DNA of 53,615 nt, from the NCBI GenBank assembly GCA_002495525.1, contig DAFS01000008.1, forward strand, positions 1 to 53,615, read 5' to 3'. Positions 41,980-50,237 of the stretch are shown in pieces. This stretch comes from Euryarchaeota archaeon UBA89 (GTDB lineage Archaea; Thermoplasmatota; Poseidoniia; Poseidoniales; Thalassarchaeaceae). The notes below the pieces were generated by a model. The model was given only the letters and a program-made list of their open reading frames with translations, was not told the origin of the DNA and ran no database searches. The stretch's first letter is position 1; every line of letters begins with the position of its first letter. A program made the translations under genes and the position numbers.

Positions 41980-42633
41980 ATGTTATTCGATGCGCATGCA
42001 GTAACTCTTTCTCCCAATGAACAATTTGTTCTAGATTTGGTGATAGTAACTGTAGCAATTGCATCATTGATATTTACAGATAGTAAGTTTAAGTCCAAGA
42101 ATCCTAGTATAATTTTTATAATTTTAGTAGTCTTAGCAATTTCTGGAAGATTACTGTTAAATCCAATTCCGAATGTCCAACCTGTTACATTTTTGGTAAT
42201 AATGGTAGGGATTTATTTTGGAATTTCTTATTCGATAGCCTTTGCCACTATAGTTACACTGTCTTCCAATGTAATGCTGGAACATGGAATTTGGTCTAAC
42301 TATCAAATAATTGGTTGGGCATCTGTAGGTATCTTAGCTGCATTATTAAGGAATCAATTTCTTCAAAACGAGAAGCTAAATATTACTAATCTCGCAATAT
42401 TTGCTGTGTTCTCAGGATTTTTATTCGATTGGATAGTTTCTTTGAGTATTCTACATAACGTAGATACATCATTTTTCCTAGTCTACTTGCTAAATGGAAT
42501 CTTTTTCGATTTACTACATGCCGGAGGTAACGTTGTATTTGTTGCCTGGCTCGCAAATCCGCTGAGTGAATTAATGAATAGACATACTAACCTTACAAAT
42601 CCTGAGGCGGTGCCGGAACTTGCCTCAAACTAA
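41980..42633 (+). CDS. ECF transporter S-component-like membrane protein
   Basis: About 217 residues from the ATG of MLFDAHAV, with around six membrane segments. SGRLLLNPIPNVQPVTFLVI and the following GIYFGISYSIAFATIVTLSS match the pattern of ECF S-components, where a PNV(Q/K)P loop and a glycine-rich helix recur. WSNYQIIGWASVGILAALL is the next block. S-components bind a vitamin and need an energising EcfAT module, which is not in the window. Its neighbour is the DUF4430-like protein, an arrangement seen with putative B12 transporters in bacteria. pth2 overlaps its 3' end. Confidence 0.65.
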   Translation: MLFDAHAVTLSPNEQFVLDLVIVTVAIASLIFTDSKFKSKNPSIIFIILVVLAISGRLLLNPIPNVQPVTFLVIMVGIYFGISYSIAFATIVTLSSNVMLEHGIWSNYQIIGWASVGILAALLRNQFLQNEKLNITNLAIFAVFSGFLFDWIVSLSILHNVDTSFFLVYLLNGIFFDLLHAGGNVVFVAWLANPLSELMNRHTNLTNPEAVPELASN

Positions 42634-42988
42634 TGAATTGACGATGGTATTAGTCACTAGGAGTGACCTCATATTATCGAAAGGCAAGCTTGCTGCACAG
42701 TGCAGCCATGCAACTGCAGAATGCATACTCAAAGCAAAACGCATTGCTCCTAAGATATTAGAAAAGTATCGTACTAATGGTGCAAGGAAAATTGTTTGTA
42801 GCGCTAGTAATCTTGACAATCTAAAAAGAATATTCGGAGAAGCTAATGAGGCGGGATTAATTTGTTACATGGTTAAAGATGCTGGCCATACAGAAATACC
42901 ATCTGGTACAGTGACAGTAGTAGGAATAGGCCCTGGTCCTAGATCAACTATTGACACAATTACGAGTAGTCTACCTCTGGTAAAGTAA
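42620..42988 (+). CDS. pth2: Peptidyl-tRNA hydrolase, archaeal/eukaryotic type
   Basis: A 122-residue Pth2 enzyme that frees tRNA from stalled peptidyl-tRNA. LSKGKLAAQCSHATAECIL is the catalytic helix region. MVKDAGHTEIPSGTVTVVGI and GPGP carry the remaining conserved Asp and Thr. The start is uncertain: TTG 42620 has GAGGCGGTG upstream and gives the normal N-terminal strand length, while ATG 42644 would shorten it. The start overlaps the ECF gene by 14 bases. Confidence 0.94.
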   Translation: MPQTNELTMVLVTRSDLILSKGKLAAQCSHATAECILKAKRIAPKILEKYRTNGARKIVCSASNLDNLKRIFGEANEAGLICYMVKDAGHTEIPSGTVTVVGIGPGPRSTIDTITSSLPLVK

Positions 42989-43047
42989 TCCTCTGAGTTA
43001 ACTGAGATTAAAACTATAAGAATATTCAGTTTTTTAGAATCGGCTAA

Positions 43048-43071
43048 ACTGGAGGGCTTATGCCCCCCAGT
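43048..43071. terminator. Imperfect hairpin between convergent genes
   Basis: ACTGGAGGGC and GCCCCCCAGT pair around a TTAT loop: ten pairs with one A-C mismatch. It lies midway between the ends of pth2 and the aquaporin-like gene. No T-run follows on either strand, so it may only stabilise 3' ends. Confidence 0.4.
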
Positions 43072-43102
43072 CCGCCTTACGTAGATTTAAAAGAATATTT
43101 TC

Positions 43103-43693
43103 CTATTCCATTACTTCATCGATCTTGGTGCCTAACAAAGCACCAGCACCAACGAATACACCATCTAGCAACCAAGTACTTGCTGCATTAGCAATATTAC
43201 CAGAATCTCCCATTAGACACGATGCCATATCATGAGCTCCGCCGACTCCCATACCAAGGGACCCCGCCGCCATAACCACTACCAGAGCAGTCATCCAAGC
43301 ATCACATCGGCTGTGTATAGCACCGACAACCGCACCAGCAGCAACCATAGTTAGTAATGGCCACATATCAAATGACCACATATCTCCAGCTGCATATCCT
43401 GTTTCGATTTCACCAGCTTCTGTCATCATCATGATAGCCGCAAGAGCTCCAAGCATTTGCATTACTAATCGCATACCATTGCCCATCCAGTTTTCTGAAT
43501 CAGCCATATCTCCAGTCATTATAGCCATCCATGTGAACATTGGTAGAATATGTGCACCAGCCATAGCAGTCATTGCTGCAGCAAGTACTAATCCAGCCAT
43601 AAGCCCATCTGAGGCCATGCTCCCTAGAACTAACCAGGAGACTACGAAAGCGCCTCCAACTTCACTCATCATTACTTTTTTATCCATTTCCAT
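43103..43693 (-). CDS. Aquaporin-fold (MIP-like) membrane protein with altered NPA motifs
   Basis: A 196-residue protein, about 30-50 residues shorter than typical aquaporins. Six hydrophobic segments and two half-helix regions follow MIP order. E11 in helix 1 (SEVGGAFVVSW) matches the conserved glutamate. GAHILPM at 46-52 stands where GAHINPA is expected. MQMLGALAAI matches the helix-3 Q-x-x-GA block. GGAHDMAS at 151-158 stands for GGxxNPAR. Thus the two NPA boxes read LPM and DMA and the channel arginine is replaced. Transport of water or small neutral solutes is uncertain. The protein is very Met- and Ala-rich. The family call is from pattern only. Confidence 0.6.
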   Translation of the reverse strand: MEMDKKVMMSEVGGAFVVSWLVLGSMASDGLMAGLVLAAAMTAMAGAHILPMFTWMAIMTGDMADSENWMGNGMRLVMQMLGALAAIMMMTEAGEIETGYAAGDMWSFDMWPLLTMVAAGAVVGAIHSRCDAWMTALVVVMAAGSLGMGVGGAHDMASCLMGDSGNIANAASTWLLDGVFVGAGALLGTKIDEVME

Positions 43694-43929
43694 ATTTTTT
43701 CCCTCCCACCGTAGTGGACGCTTGCGCGTTATTCGGAGAGTATATAATAACCAAGGGTCGTAAAACGCCTAAAAACCTCTATTTATAGCTTTTTTCCGAA
43801 TCACGATGTAATATTTAACACCTGATAATAATTAGTACAGTTAGTGTGTTTTAGAACAAATTATTATTTTTTAACAAATATTATATTATTAATAGTAATA
43901 GTCATCAATAGATAGGTATTGAGAGATAC

Positions 43930-44454
43930 GTGGTTGAACAAGTCGCGCTGGAGAACGTAGTTCGTGAAAAACTACTATCGGAATGTACTGGGCTATCTAA
44001 ATTGGTAGATTGGTTAGACACTATAGATAGAAGACCCGGACTCGAAGAATTAGATTACAAATTAACTTCAATTGATGTAAATATTCCTGCACTTAAGCAG
44101 TGTATTGGGTATGCCGAAGATGGTTATCAAAGAAATGTTATCAAAAAAACTGAGCATTATGAATTGGTTGCTATATGTTGGACTCCGGGACAATTAACTC
44201 CAATTCATGATCATGTGGGTAGTGACTGTGCATTCAAAATAATAGATGGTATTTCTACAGAAACTACATACGAACTTAATGATGAAGGACTTGCATATCC
44301 GGTTGGAGTCAGAGATTACTTAGCAGGGGAGATATGTGCTGCAGATGAACCAGATATACACAGAGTTTCTAATAATTCAGATAGTGAACTAATCAATCTT
44401 CACGTGTATACTCCACCTCTACATGCATATCATGTTTACAAATCAGCAGTATAA
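43930..44454 (+). CDS. Cysteine dioxygenase, type I (cupin)
   Basis: A 174-residue cupin enzyme that oxidises L-cysteine to cysteine sulfinic acid with O2 and iron. The three-histidine iron site is H93, H95 (PIHDHVGSDC) and H144 (PDIHRVSN). C100 and Y160 occupy the positions of the Cys-Tyr cross-link pair of animal CDO. R68-N69 match the carboxylate-binding arginine region. The start is GTG. The 236-base gap upstream is very AT-rich and suited to promoters; I see no gene there. The aminotransferase gene faces it two bases past the stop, and such enzymes can act on the sulfinate product. Confidence 0.9.
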   Translation: MVEQVALENVVREKLLSECTGLSKLVDWLDTIDRRPGLEELDYKLTSIDVNIPALKQCIGYAEDGYQRNVIKKTEHYELVAICWTPGQLTPIHDHVGSDCAFKIIDGISTETTYELNDEGLAYPVGVRDYLAGEICAADEPDIHRVSNNSDSELINLHVYTPPLHAYHVYKSAV

Positions 44455-44456
44455 AA

Positions 44457-45749
44457 TTAAAGTTGTAAATCTTTTTTGTATTGTTCAAAAACTTCTGAGA
44501 ATAATTGAATATCTGATTCAAATGTTTCAGGCAATAAAGGACCAAAAGAGAATCTAAAGAATCTCGAATAAGGAGTCACATAACTTGGATCTTTGGAGTG
44601 TGGCCTAGCCATATCACAATCTGAAGCGCATAATATAGCAGCGCCTTTTTTGAATAATCTATTATTCAATTCTTTACTTGTCATACCTTCGGGGAGCTCA
44701 AGCCAATGGTAAAATCCTCCATTACCAGTATACACTCCTAGCCCCATTTCTTTGAATGCTTTACCATATCTTTCACGCTGCCAATTGTAATGCTCTTCTA
44801 CAGCCTTTCTTGCCTTCTTAACACGTTTTGTCTCTAGTAATTTAACAGCGTATAATTGAGATGGATGACTTACTCCTCCCATACCAAAACTTGAGTAATT
44901 AGATAGAGTTTCAACATTCTTTTTACTAGCAATAATCCAACCAACTCTGATTCCAGGAGATTGAAGGCCCTTAGTACATGCTCCTGCAATGAATACGTTA
45001 CTATTATCAAGATCATTAACAAACTGTATTCCGCTGACGGATGGTGAATGAAACATTTCATATGCTTCATCAAGAAGAATACCGTTTCCAGATTGCTCCG
45101 CTAATTGGATTAATTCTCGGAGTTCATCACCGTGACGAGTTTGACCAGAAGGATTCTGAGGATTAGAAATTATTGGCATAAGATGAGTTTTAGCATTTAG
45201 ACCAGAACGGTCGAAGTATTCTGCATTAGTCGGGTGGAAATTATTTTCTTTGGTAAACGGAACAATCTGAAAGTTTGTGTTTGTTTGTTCCATAATATCT
45301 AGATAAGCTGGCCATTCAATATTTCCAATTCTCGCTTGAACATTATCTTTCAAAAATGCTAGTACTGTGTATATTCCAGGTCTTCCTCCTGCAAAAATCA
45401 TTATGTTATCTGGGGTAATTTTTGAACCATATTGTGAATTATAATATTCTACAATTGATTCTCTTAACTTCGGATGCCCCCATGCTTTGGGATAGAAACG
45501 ATCTTCCCAAGTTACATCAATACTATCTGGCAGAGATGGGCCGTCAAATTTTTCTAATGGAGTGGTTAATGGAAAGCCTTGTGACCAAGGATGCGTCCCC
45601 TCTGTTCCAATGAAACTACCGAATGAATCTTTGAATGCGTAAAGTGTCTCGTAGATTCCCATAGGTGGACAATTATCAGATAAGAATGACTCAGTCATGT
45701 TCGTCCGAGTAATATCAAGCAAATTAGTTTGCCCATGCTTCATTTTCAT
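44457..45749 (-). CDS. PLP-dependent aminotransferase, class I/II
   Basis: A 430-residue fold-type I aminotransferase. ISNPQNPSGQTRHGDEL is the N-P-x-G loop, LLDEAYEMFHSP carries the pyridine-nitrogen Asp and the Tyr, and GACTKGLQSPGIRVGW has the PLP lysine. RFFRFSFGPL holds the substrate-carboxylate arginine near the C-terminus. Substrate is not clear. Its convergent position next to cysteine dioxygenase makes cysteine sulfinate or a related amino acid worth testing. AAGG lies upstream of the ATG. Confidence 0.87.
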   Translation of the reverse strand: MKMKHGQTNLLDITRTNMTESFLSDNCPPMGIYETLYAFKDSFGSFIGTEGTHPWSQGFPLTTPLEKFDGPSLPDSIDVTWEDRFYPKAWGHPKLRESIVEYYNSQYGSKITPDNIMIFAGGRPGIYTVLAFLKDNVQARIGNIEWPAYLDIMEQTNTNFQIVPFTKENNFHPTNAEYFDRSGLNAKTHLMPIISNPQNPSGQTRHGDELRELIQLAEQSGNGILLDEAYEMFHSPSVSGIQFVNDLDNSNVFIAGACTKGLQSPGIRVGWIIASKKNVETLSNYSSFGMGGVSHPSQLYAVKLLETKRVKKARKAVEEHYNWQRERYGKAFKEMGLGVYTGNGGFYHWLELPEGMTSKELNNRLFKKGAAILCASDCDMARPHSKDPSYVTPYSRFFRFSFGPLLPETFESDIQLFSEVFEQYKKDLQL

Positions 45750-45796
45750 GTGTATGCCTTACTAAAATTAATAGAGTTTAATCTATACCGATTACT

Positions 45797-48700
45797 ATGA
45801 GTAGGCCGCCTAAATCAGTATTTGTTTCAATTTTTATAGTAATAACATTACTTGGAATGTCTTTATCTGCTATACCTAATAATGAAAATAAGGAACTCGA
45901 AGAGGAAGAGAAAAAGTTCTTCTCACATTCTAATGTAAACTTTGCAGGTTACCAGGAAGATTCTGTTTTTTCATATTCAACACTTTCTTCAGGCGGCTAC
46001 TCTCAATGTGTCATAACTGAAGATGAGAGAGTTGTATGTTGGGGAAGTAACGAACAAGGGAAAAGAGGCCTAGGAGGAGGAATAGGTGCTGATGAAACCA
46101 CCCCTTACGATCGCGCAGTTCCTTGGCTAGTTCAAAATTTAGCTGGTGGAATGGTTGAAGTTTCAACAGGTGGATGGTCAACCTGTTCTCTGGAAGATAA
46201 TGGCCAAATTTGGTGCTGGGGTGGCGGTGCATATGGCCAATTAGGTTCGGGGATTGATGTTTGTTACGATGATGGTACTAATACTTGTCAAATGGCTTCA
46301 AATCATCCCCCGTCTTCGATTATGTTACCTTCAGGGAAAACTGCAGTTTCATTATCTGATGCGAATCAGGGACATTACTGTGCTATTTTAGATACTGGGG
46401 AAGGTCTTTGTTGGGGGTGGAATAACCATGGCGAATTAGGAGATGGGACTGTTTGTACAGGCGGTAGTTGGTCTTCTTCAGCCAACAACCCTACTCCTGC
46501 AGGATGTAATGCAAACAACGGCAGGTATATCCCTCAGATAGTCGATGATTCAAATTTCCCTACAAACTCATCATTCATATCTATCTCAACTGGCTACCAC
46601 CATACTTGTGGCATTATAGACAATAATGATTTGTATTGTTGGGGTAGAAATGATGACGGGCAACTCGGCATAGGTTCTATCGCCGATGTGAATTATCCTC
46701 TACCTCAATTAGTAGATAGTAATGTAATAGCAGTTGGTACTGGAGACGACCATACTTGTGCTCTGTATGAATCTCAAATAGTGAAGTGTTGGGGTGCTAA
46801 TTATGACAGTCAACTCGGTACTGGTAATTCTTATTGGTATAACCAGCCGACATCAATTAATCTCAGCTTCAATATTCCAATAATCTCATTAGAGGTTGCA
46901 TATAAAAATACCTGTGCTATATCTGTACAATTAGTTCCATATTGTTGGGGTGCTAATTGGTGGGGGCAAACCGGTAATGGAGGTGGTGACAACACTCACC
47001 AATCAAATCCTCTCCCAATCGGAGTTAATACTGCGTTGATAGACTTTGGTGAGATGCCAAATGTAATTGCAACATCAATAAATGGCAATACACTTTGCAT
47101 AATTCATGCGGGCCAAAATAATTCTTCACATAGTCTTGGAGATGTGGTTTGTGGGGGTCAAGCATATAGGGGCCAAATGGGCGATGGAAATTGGAATAAT
47201 TCATGGTCTGATGTGAATTTAAGTCATGTTAATCTTTCATCGGATTACATAGGTCCTTCTTCTTACTATGGAGCAGGAGGAATTCATATTTCGGAAAGAG
47301 ATATAGATTCAGATTCTATAATAGCTATTCTCGATAATCTGCCCTATGGTTGTCCTGAAGGTAGTTTTGACCCATACTACGATGGTTCTTGTGTTCCTGC
47401 CGAAGCCGGTTATTTCAGTACAAATATAATGTACAATGAACAACTCCCCTGCGATTTAGGAACCTATCAACCAAACTCAGGACAATCAAGTTGTATTGAC
47501 TCTTCACCAGGTCATTTCGTAGATGCAATATCGTCCACTTCTCAACAGAATTGTCCATGGGGGACATATCAACCGAGCTCAGGACAATCAAGCTGTATTG
47601 ATGCATCACCCGGGCATGAAATTAATCTAGATTATACAGCACAAATAAGTTGTTCTTATGGATATTATCAACCAGATTCTGGACAACAACACTGTATCTC
47701 TAGTTCTTCGGGATATCATGTTCCAAATCTGGGCTCTTTAATTCAGATAGGTTGTGAACCGGGGACATATCAACCAAATTTTGGTGCTTCATCTTGTATT
47801 GACGCAAGTTTAGGGTACTTTGTAGAAGAAAGTAATGCATCGATGCAAGAAGCTTGTTTACCAGGAACTTATCAACCAAATTTCGGGTCTACATTTTGTG
47901 TTATTGCAAGTCCTGGACATTATGTTGATGCCTTCGGTACTTCTTTAGAAGAAGCTTGTAGTGAGGGAACATACAATCCATCTTCAGGTTCTAGTGATAT
48001 TTCTGACTGTCTAATAGCCGATCCAGGTAATTATGTTGATTTGGAAGGATCAGCGACTCAGTTTGAGTGCCCTATGGGAACTTATAATCCTAATAGTAAT
48101 TCCATTACATCAAATGATTGCTTATCTGCAGATTCTGGTTATTATGTAGAAAATACTGGTTCATCAGAACAAACTCCTTGTGATTTAGGTTATTACCAGC
48201 CTTCTACAGGACAATCGTTCTGTTTAGAATCCTCCAGTGGAACTTATGTTCCAAATACGGGATCATCCTCTGTCATGGATTGTTTAGAAGGGACATATCA
48301 GCCTTCCACAGGACAAGACAGATGTTTAGATACCGATGCAGGATATTTTACTTCTGTAGATAGAGCATCTTCTCAGACGCCTTGTTTAGCAGGTTCTTAT
48401 CAATCAGAGATAGGCTCTACGAGTTGTATCCAGTCTGATTCAGGATACCATGTTCCTTCCGAAGGTCAGGTTATGCAAACAATTTGTCCTGCAGGGCAGT
48501 ATCAGCCTCAATCAGGTTCTACTGAATGTCTGATTACAAATCCTGGAGAATACTCTTCTGCAGGGGCAATCTCTCCTTCTCCTTGTTTAGCTGGCTCTTA
48601 CCAAAGTGAATCCGGTCAATCGGGGTGCGTTCTAGCAGATGCCGGATTTTACTCAAGTGATGTTTCTTCAACAGAGCAAACGAGTTGTCAGCCAGGAGAA

Positions 48701-49090
48701 TATCAACCACTAACTGGACAATCTTCTTGCACATCTGCTGCTAGAGGAAATTTTGTTGATACCTACTCTGCAACAGAGCAAACTCCTTGCGATATAGGAA
48801 GTTATCAACCATTTATGGCATCAACTGAATGTGTTCTTTCTTCGATTAATAATTTTGTTGCATCTCCAGGGATGGTGGCACAAACAGCTTGTCCTAGTGG
48901 AGAATCACAGCCTCTGACAGGCCAATCATCATGTAACGTTGATTCGGAAGATTCGGAAATCCCTACATTTGCCTTGATTGGCGGAGTAGTAGCAGTTGCA
49001 CTAGTGATAATGGGTGTTTTGATGAGACCGGGTTCTAAGCCCCAAGCCAAAAGATCAGGTAAGAAGCGTAGAAAAATGAGAAAGAAGTAA
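45797..49090 (+). CDS. Surface protein: seven-blade RCC1-type propeller followed by GCC2/GCC3 cysteine repeats and TM anchor
   Basis: A 1097-residue exported protein. Residues 8-26 are the signal/anchor (VFVSIFIVITLLGMSLSAI). Residues about 66-465 hold seven RCC1-like repeats, each with two cysteines (for example HTCGIIDNNDLYCWGRNDD), enough for a closed seven-blade propeller. Residues about 517-1051 hold about 16 repeats of 34-37 residues with the GCC2/GCC3 (ephrin-receptor-like) pattern CxxGTYQPxxGQSSCI. A transmembrane helix (LIGGVVAVALVIMGVLM) at about 1056-1076 precedes a lysine/arginine-rich tail. It probably projects from the cell as a disulfide-rich stalk with a propeller head. Ligand unknown. 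Confidence 0.87.
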   Translation: MSRPPKSVFVSIFIVITLLGMSLSAIPNNENKELEEEEKKFFSHSNVNFAGYQEDSVFSYSTLSSGGYSQCVITEDERVVCWGSNEQGKRGLGGGIGADETTPYDRAVPWLVQNLAGGMVEVSTGGWSTCSLEDNGQIWCWGGGAYGQLGSGIDVCYDDGTNTCQMASNHPPSSIMLPSGKTAVSLSDANQGHYCAILDTGEGLCWGWNNHGELGDGTVCTGGSWSSSANNPTPAGCNANNGRYIPQIVDDSNFPTNSSFISISTGYHHTCGIIDNNDLYCWGRNDDGQLGIGSIADVNYPLPQLVDSNVIAVGTGDDHTCALYESQIVKCWGANYDSQLGTGNSYWYNQPTSINLSFNIPIISLEVAYKNTCAISVQLVPYCWGANWWGQTGNGGGDNTHQSNPLPIGVNTALIDFGEMPNVIATSINGNTLCIIHAGQNNSSHSLGDVVCGGQAYRGQMGDGNWNNSWSDVNLSHVNLSSDYIGPSSYYGAGGIHISERDIDSDSIIAILDNLPYGCPEGSFDPYYDGSCVPAEAGYFSTNIMYNEQLPCDLGTYQPNSGQSSCIDSSPGHFVDAISSTSQQNCPWGTYQPSSGQSSCIDASPGHEINLDYTAQISCSYGYYQPDSGQQHCISSSSGYHVPNLGSLIQIGCEPGTYQPNFGASSCIDASLGYFVEESNASMQEACLPGTYQPNFGSTFCVIASPGHYVDAFGTSLEEACSEGTYNPSSGSSDISDCLIADPGNYVDLEGSATQFECPMGTYNPNSNSITSNDCLSADSGYYVENTGSSEQTPCDLGYYQPSTGQSFCLESSSGTYVPNTGSSSVMDCLEGTYQPSTGQDRCLDTDAGYFTSVDRASSQTPCLAGSYQSEIGSTSCIQSDSGYHVPSEGQVMQTICPAGQYQPQSGSTECLITNPGEYSSAGAISPSPCLAGSYQSESGQSGCVLADAGFYSSDVSSTEQTSCQPGEYQPLTGQSSCTSAARGNFVDTYSATEQTPCDIGSYQPFMASTECVLSSINNFVASPGMVAQTACPSGESQPLTGQSSCNVDSEDSEIPTFALIGGVVAVALVIMGVLMRPGSKPQAKRSGKKRRKMRKK
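47344..48950 (+). repeat. GCC2/GCC3 cysteine repeat array
   Basis: About 16 units of roughly 105 bases encode C-x2-G-x-Y-x-P-x3-G-x3-C units. Copies range from near-identical (GGACAATCAAGTTGTATTGA-like segments) to diverged, so the array grew by duplication within the gene. Confidence 0.85.
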
Positions 49091-49150
49091 TTCTAATCTA
49101 TTTAGAGTAATTATCACTTATTTGATATGTGATAACCTCATGGCCAGTTC

Positions 49151-50200
49151 ATGAGACATTACCCCAGCGACCGAGTAGACCTTCGTAGCGATACTGTGAC
49201 TCAACCAACACCTAAAATGCGGGAAATCATGTCATCTGCAATAGTTGGAGATGATGTTCTAGGAGATGATTCGACCGTTAATGAATTACAAGAATACGTT
49301 GCGGAAATTTTAGGAAAAGAAGCAGCATTGTTCGTCCCTTCAGGAACAATGTCAAATGCAATTGCAATCAAATCACAGACAAGACCAGGTGATGAAATCG
49401 TTACACACAAGAAGTCTCATATTTACCTATATGAAGGCGGCGGATATGCATCACTTTCTGGTTGTTCAGTATCTCTGGTAGATGGAGATAAAGGTATTAT
49501 GGACCCTAATGATGTAAAGTCCGCGATTAGAAAGTCTGAAGGAAGTCACTCTCATTTCCCGAATTGTTCCTTAATTTGTGTAGAAAATACTGCAAATATG
49601 GGGGGGGGGTCATTATATCCAATAGATATACTAGATGCAATATGTAAGACTGCCCATGATAATAATTGCAGAGTCCATTTAGATGGAGCCCGTCTTTTCA
49701 ATGCAGTAATTGCTAGTGATATCAAGCCCGATAGAATGGTCCAAAATTTCGACACAATTTCTATTTGTTTATCAAAAGGTCTTGGTGCTCCTGTTGGGTC
49801 TTTACTTGTTGGTGATTCAGAAACAATCGCCGAAGCGCACCGTTGGAGGAAAATTTTCGGTGGTGGTATGAGGCAAGCTGGAATACTCGCAGCAGCAGGG
49901 TTGTACGCTTTGAAAAACAATATTGAAAGACTACATGAAGATCATACAAGGGCATACAAACTTGCAGAATCTGTAAACTCAATGAATGGTTTTGAAGTTG
50001 ATATTAGTTCAGTCCAATCTAATATGGCTTATATTACATGTCAAAATAAGCCTGCATCAGTAATAGTTTCACAGTTAGAAAAGTTGGGTATTGATGTGCT
50101 ATCAATAAATGATGATGTAGTGCGTGCAGTAGTCCATTTACACATAACAGATGAAGACATGTCTAGAACGATAGATGCATTTAGAAATATTAGCAATTAA
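49151..50200 (+). CDS. ltaE: L-threonine aldolase
   Basis: A 349-residue PLP enzyme that cleaves threonine or allo-threonine to glycine and acetaldehyde. VDLRSDTVTQPTPKMREIM is the N-terminal signature. VPSGTMSNAIAIK, VHLDGARLFNA (D178 holds PLP) and SICLSKGLGAPVGSLLVGD (K209, Schiff base) follow. IFGGGMRQAGILAAAGLYAL completes the family pattern. Codons for M150 to G153 contain a run of ten G bases, rare in this AT-rich sequence. The following secreted protein has its ATG 38 bases after the stop. Confidence 0.95.
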   Translation: MRHYPSDRVDLRSDTVTQPTPKMREIMSSAIVGDDVLGDDSTVNELQEYVAEILGKEAALFVPSGTMSNAIAIKSQTRPGDEIVTHKKSHIYLYEGGGYASLSGCSVSLVDGDKGIMDPNDVKSAIRKSEGSHSHFPNCSLICVENTANMGGGSLYPIDILDAICKTAHDNNCRVHLDGARLFNAVIASDIKPDRMVQNFDTISICLSKGLGAPVGSLLVGDSETIAEAHRWRKIFGGGMRQAGILAAAGLYALKNNIERLHEDHTRAYKLAESVNSMNGFEVDISSVQSNMAYITCQNKPASVIVSQLEKLGIDVLSINDDVVRAVVHLHITDEDMSRTIDAFRNISN

Positions 50201-50237
50201 CCCTCTACTTTTTGTGTTAAAACCGTTTCGAATTAAT

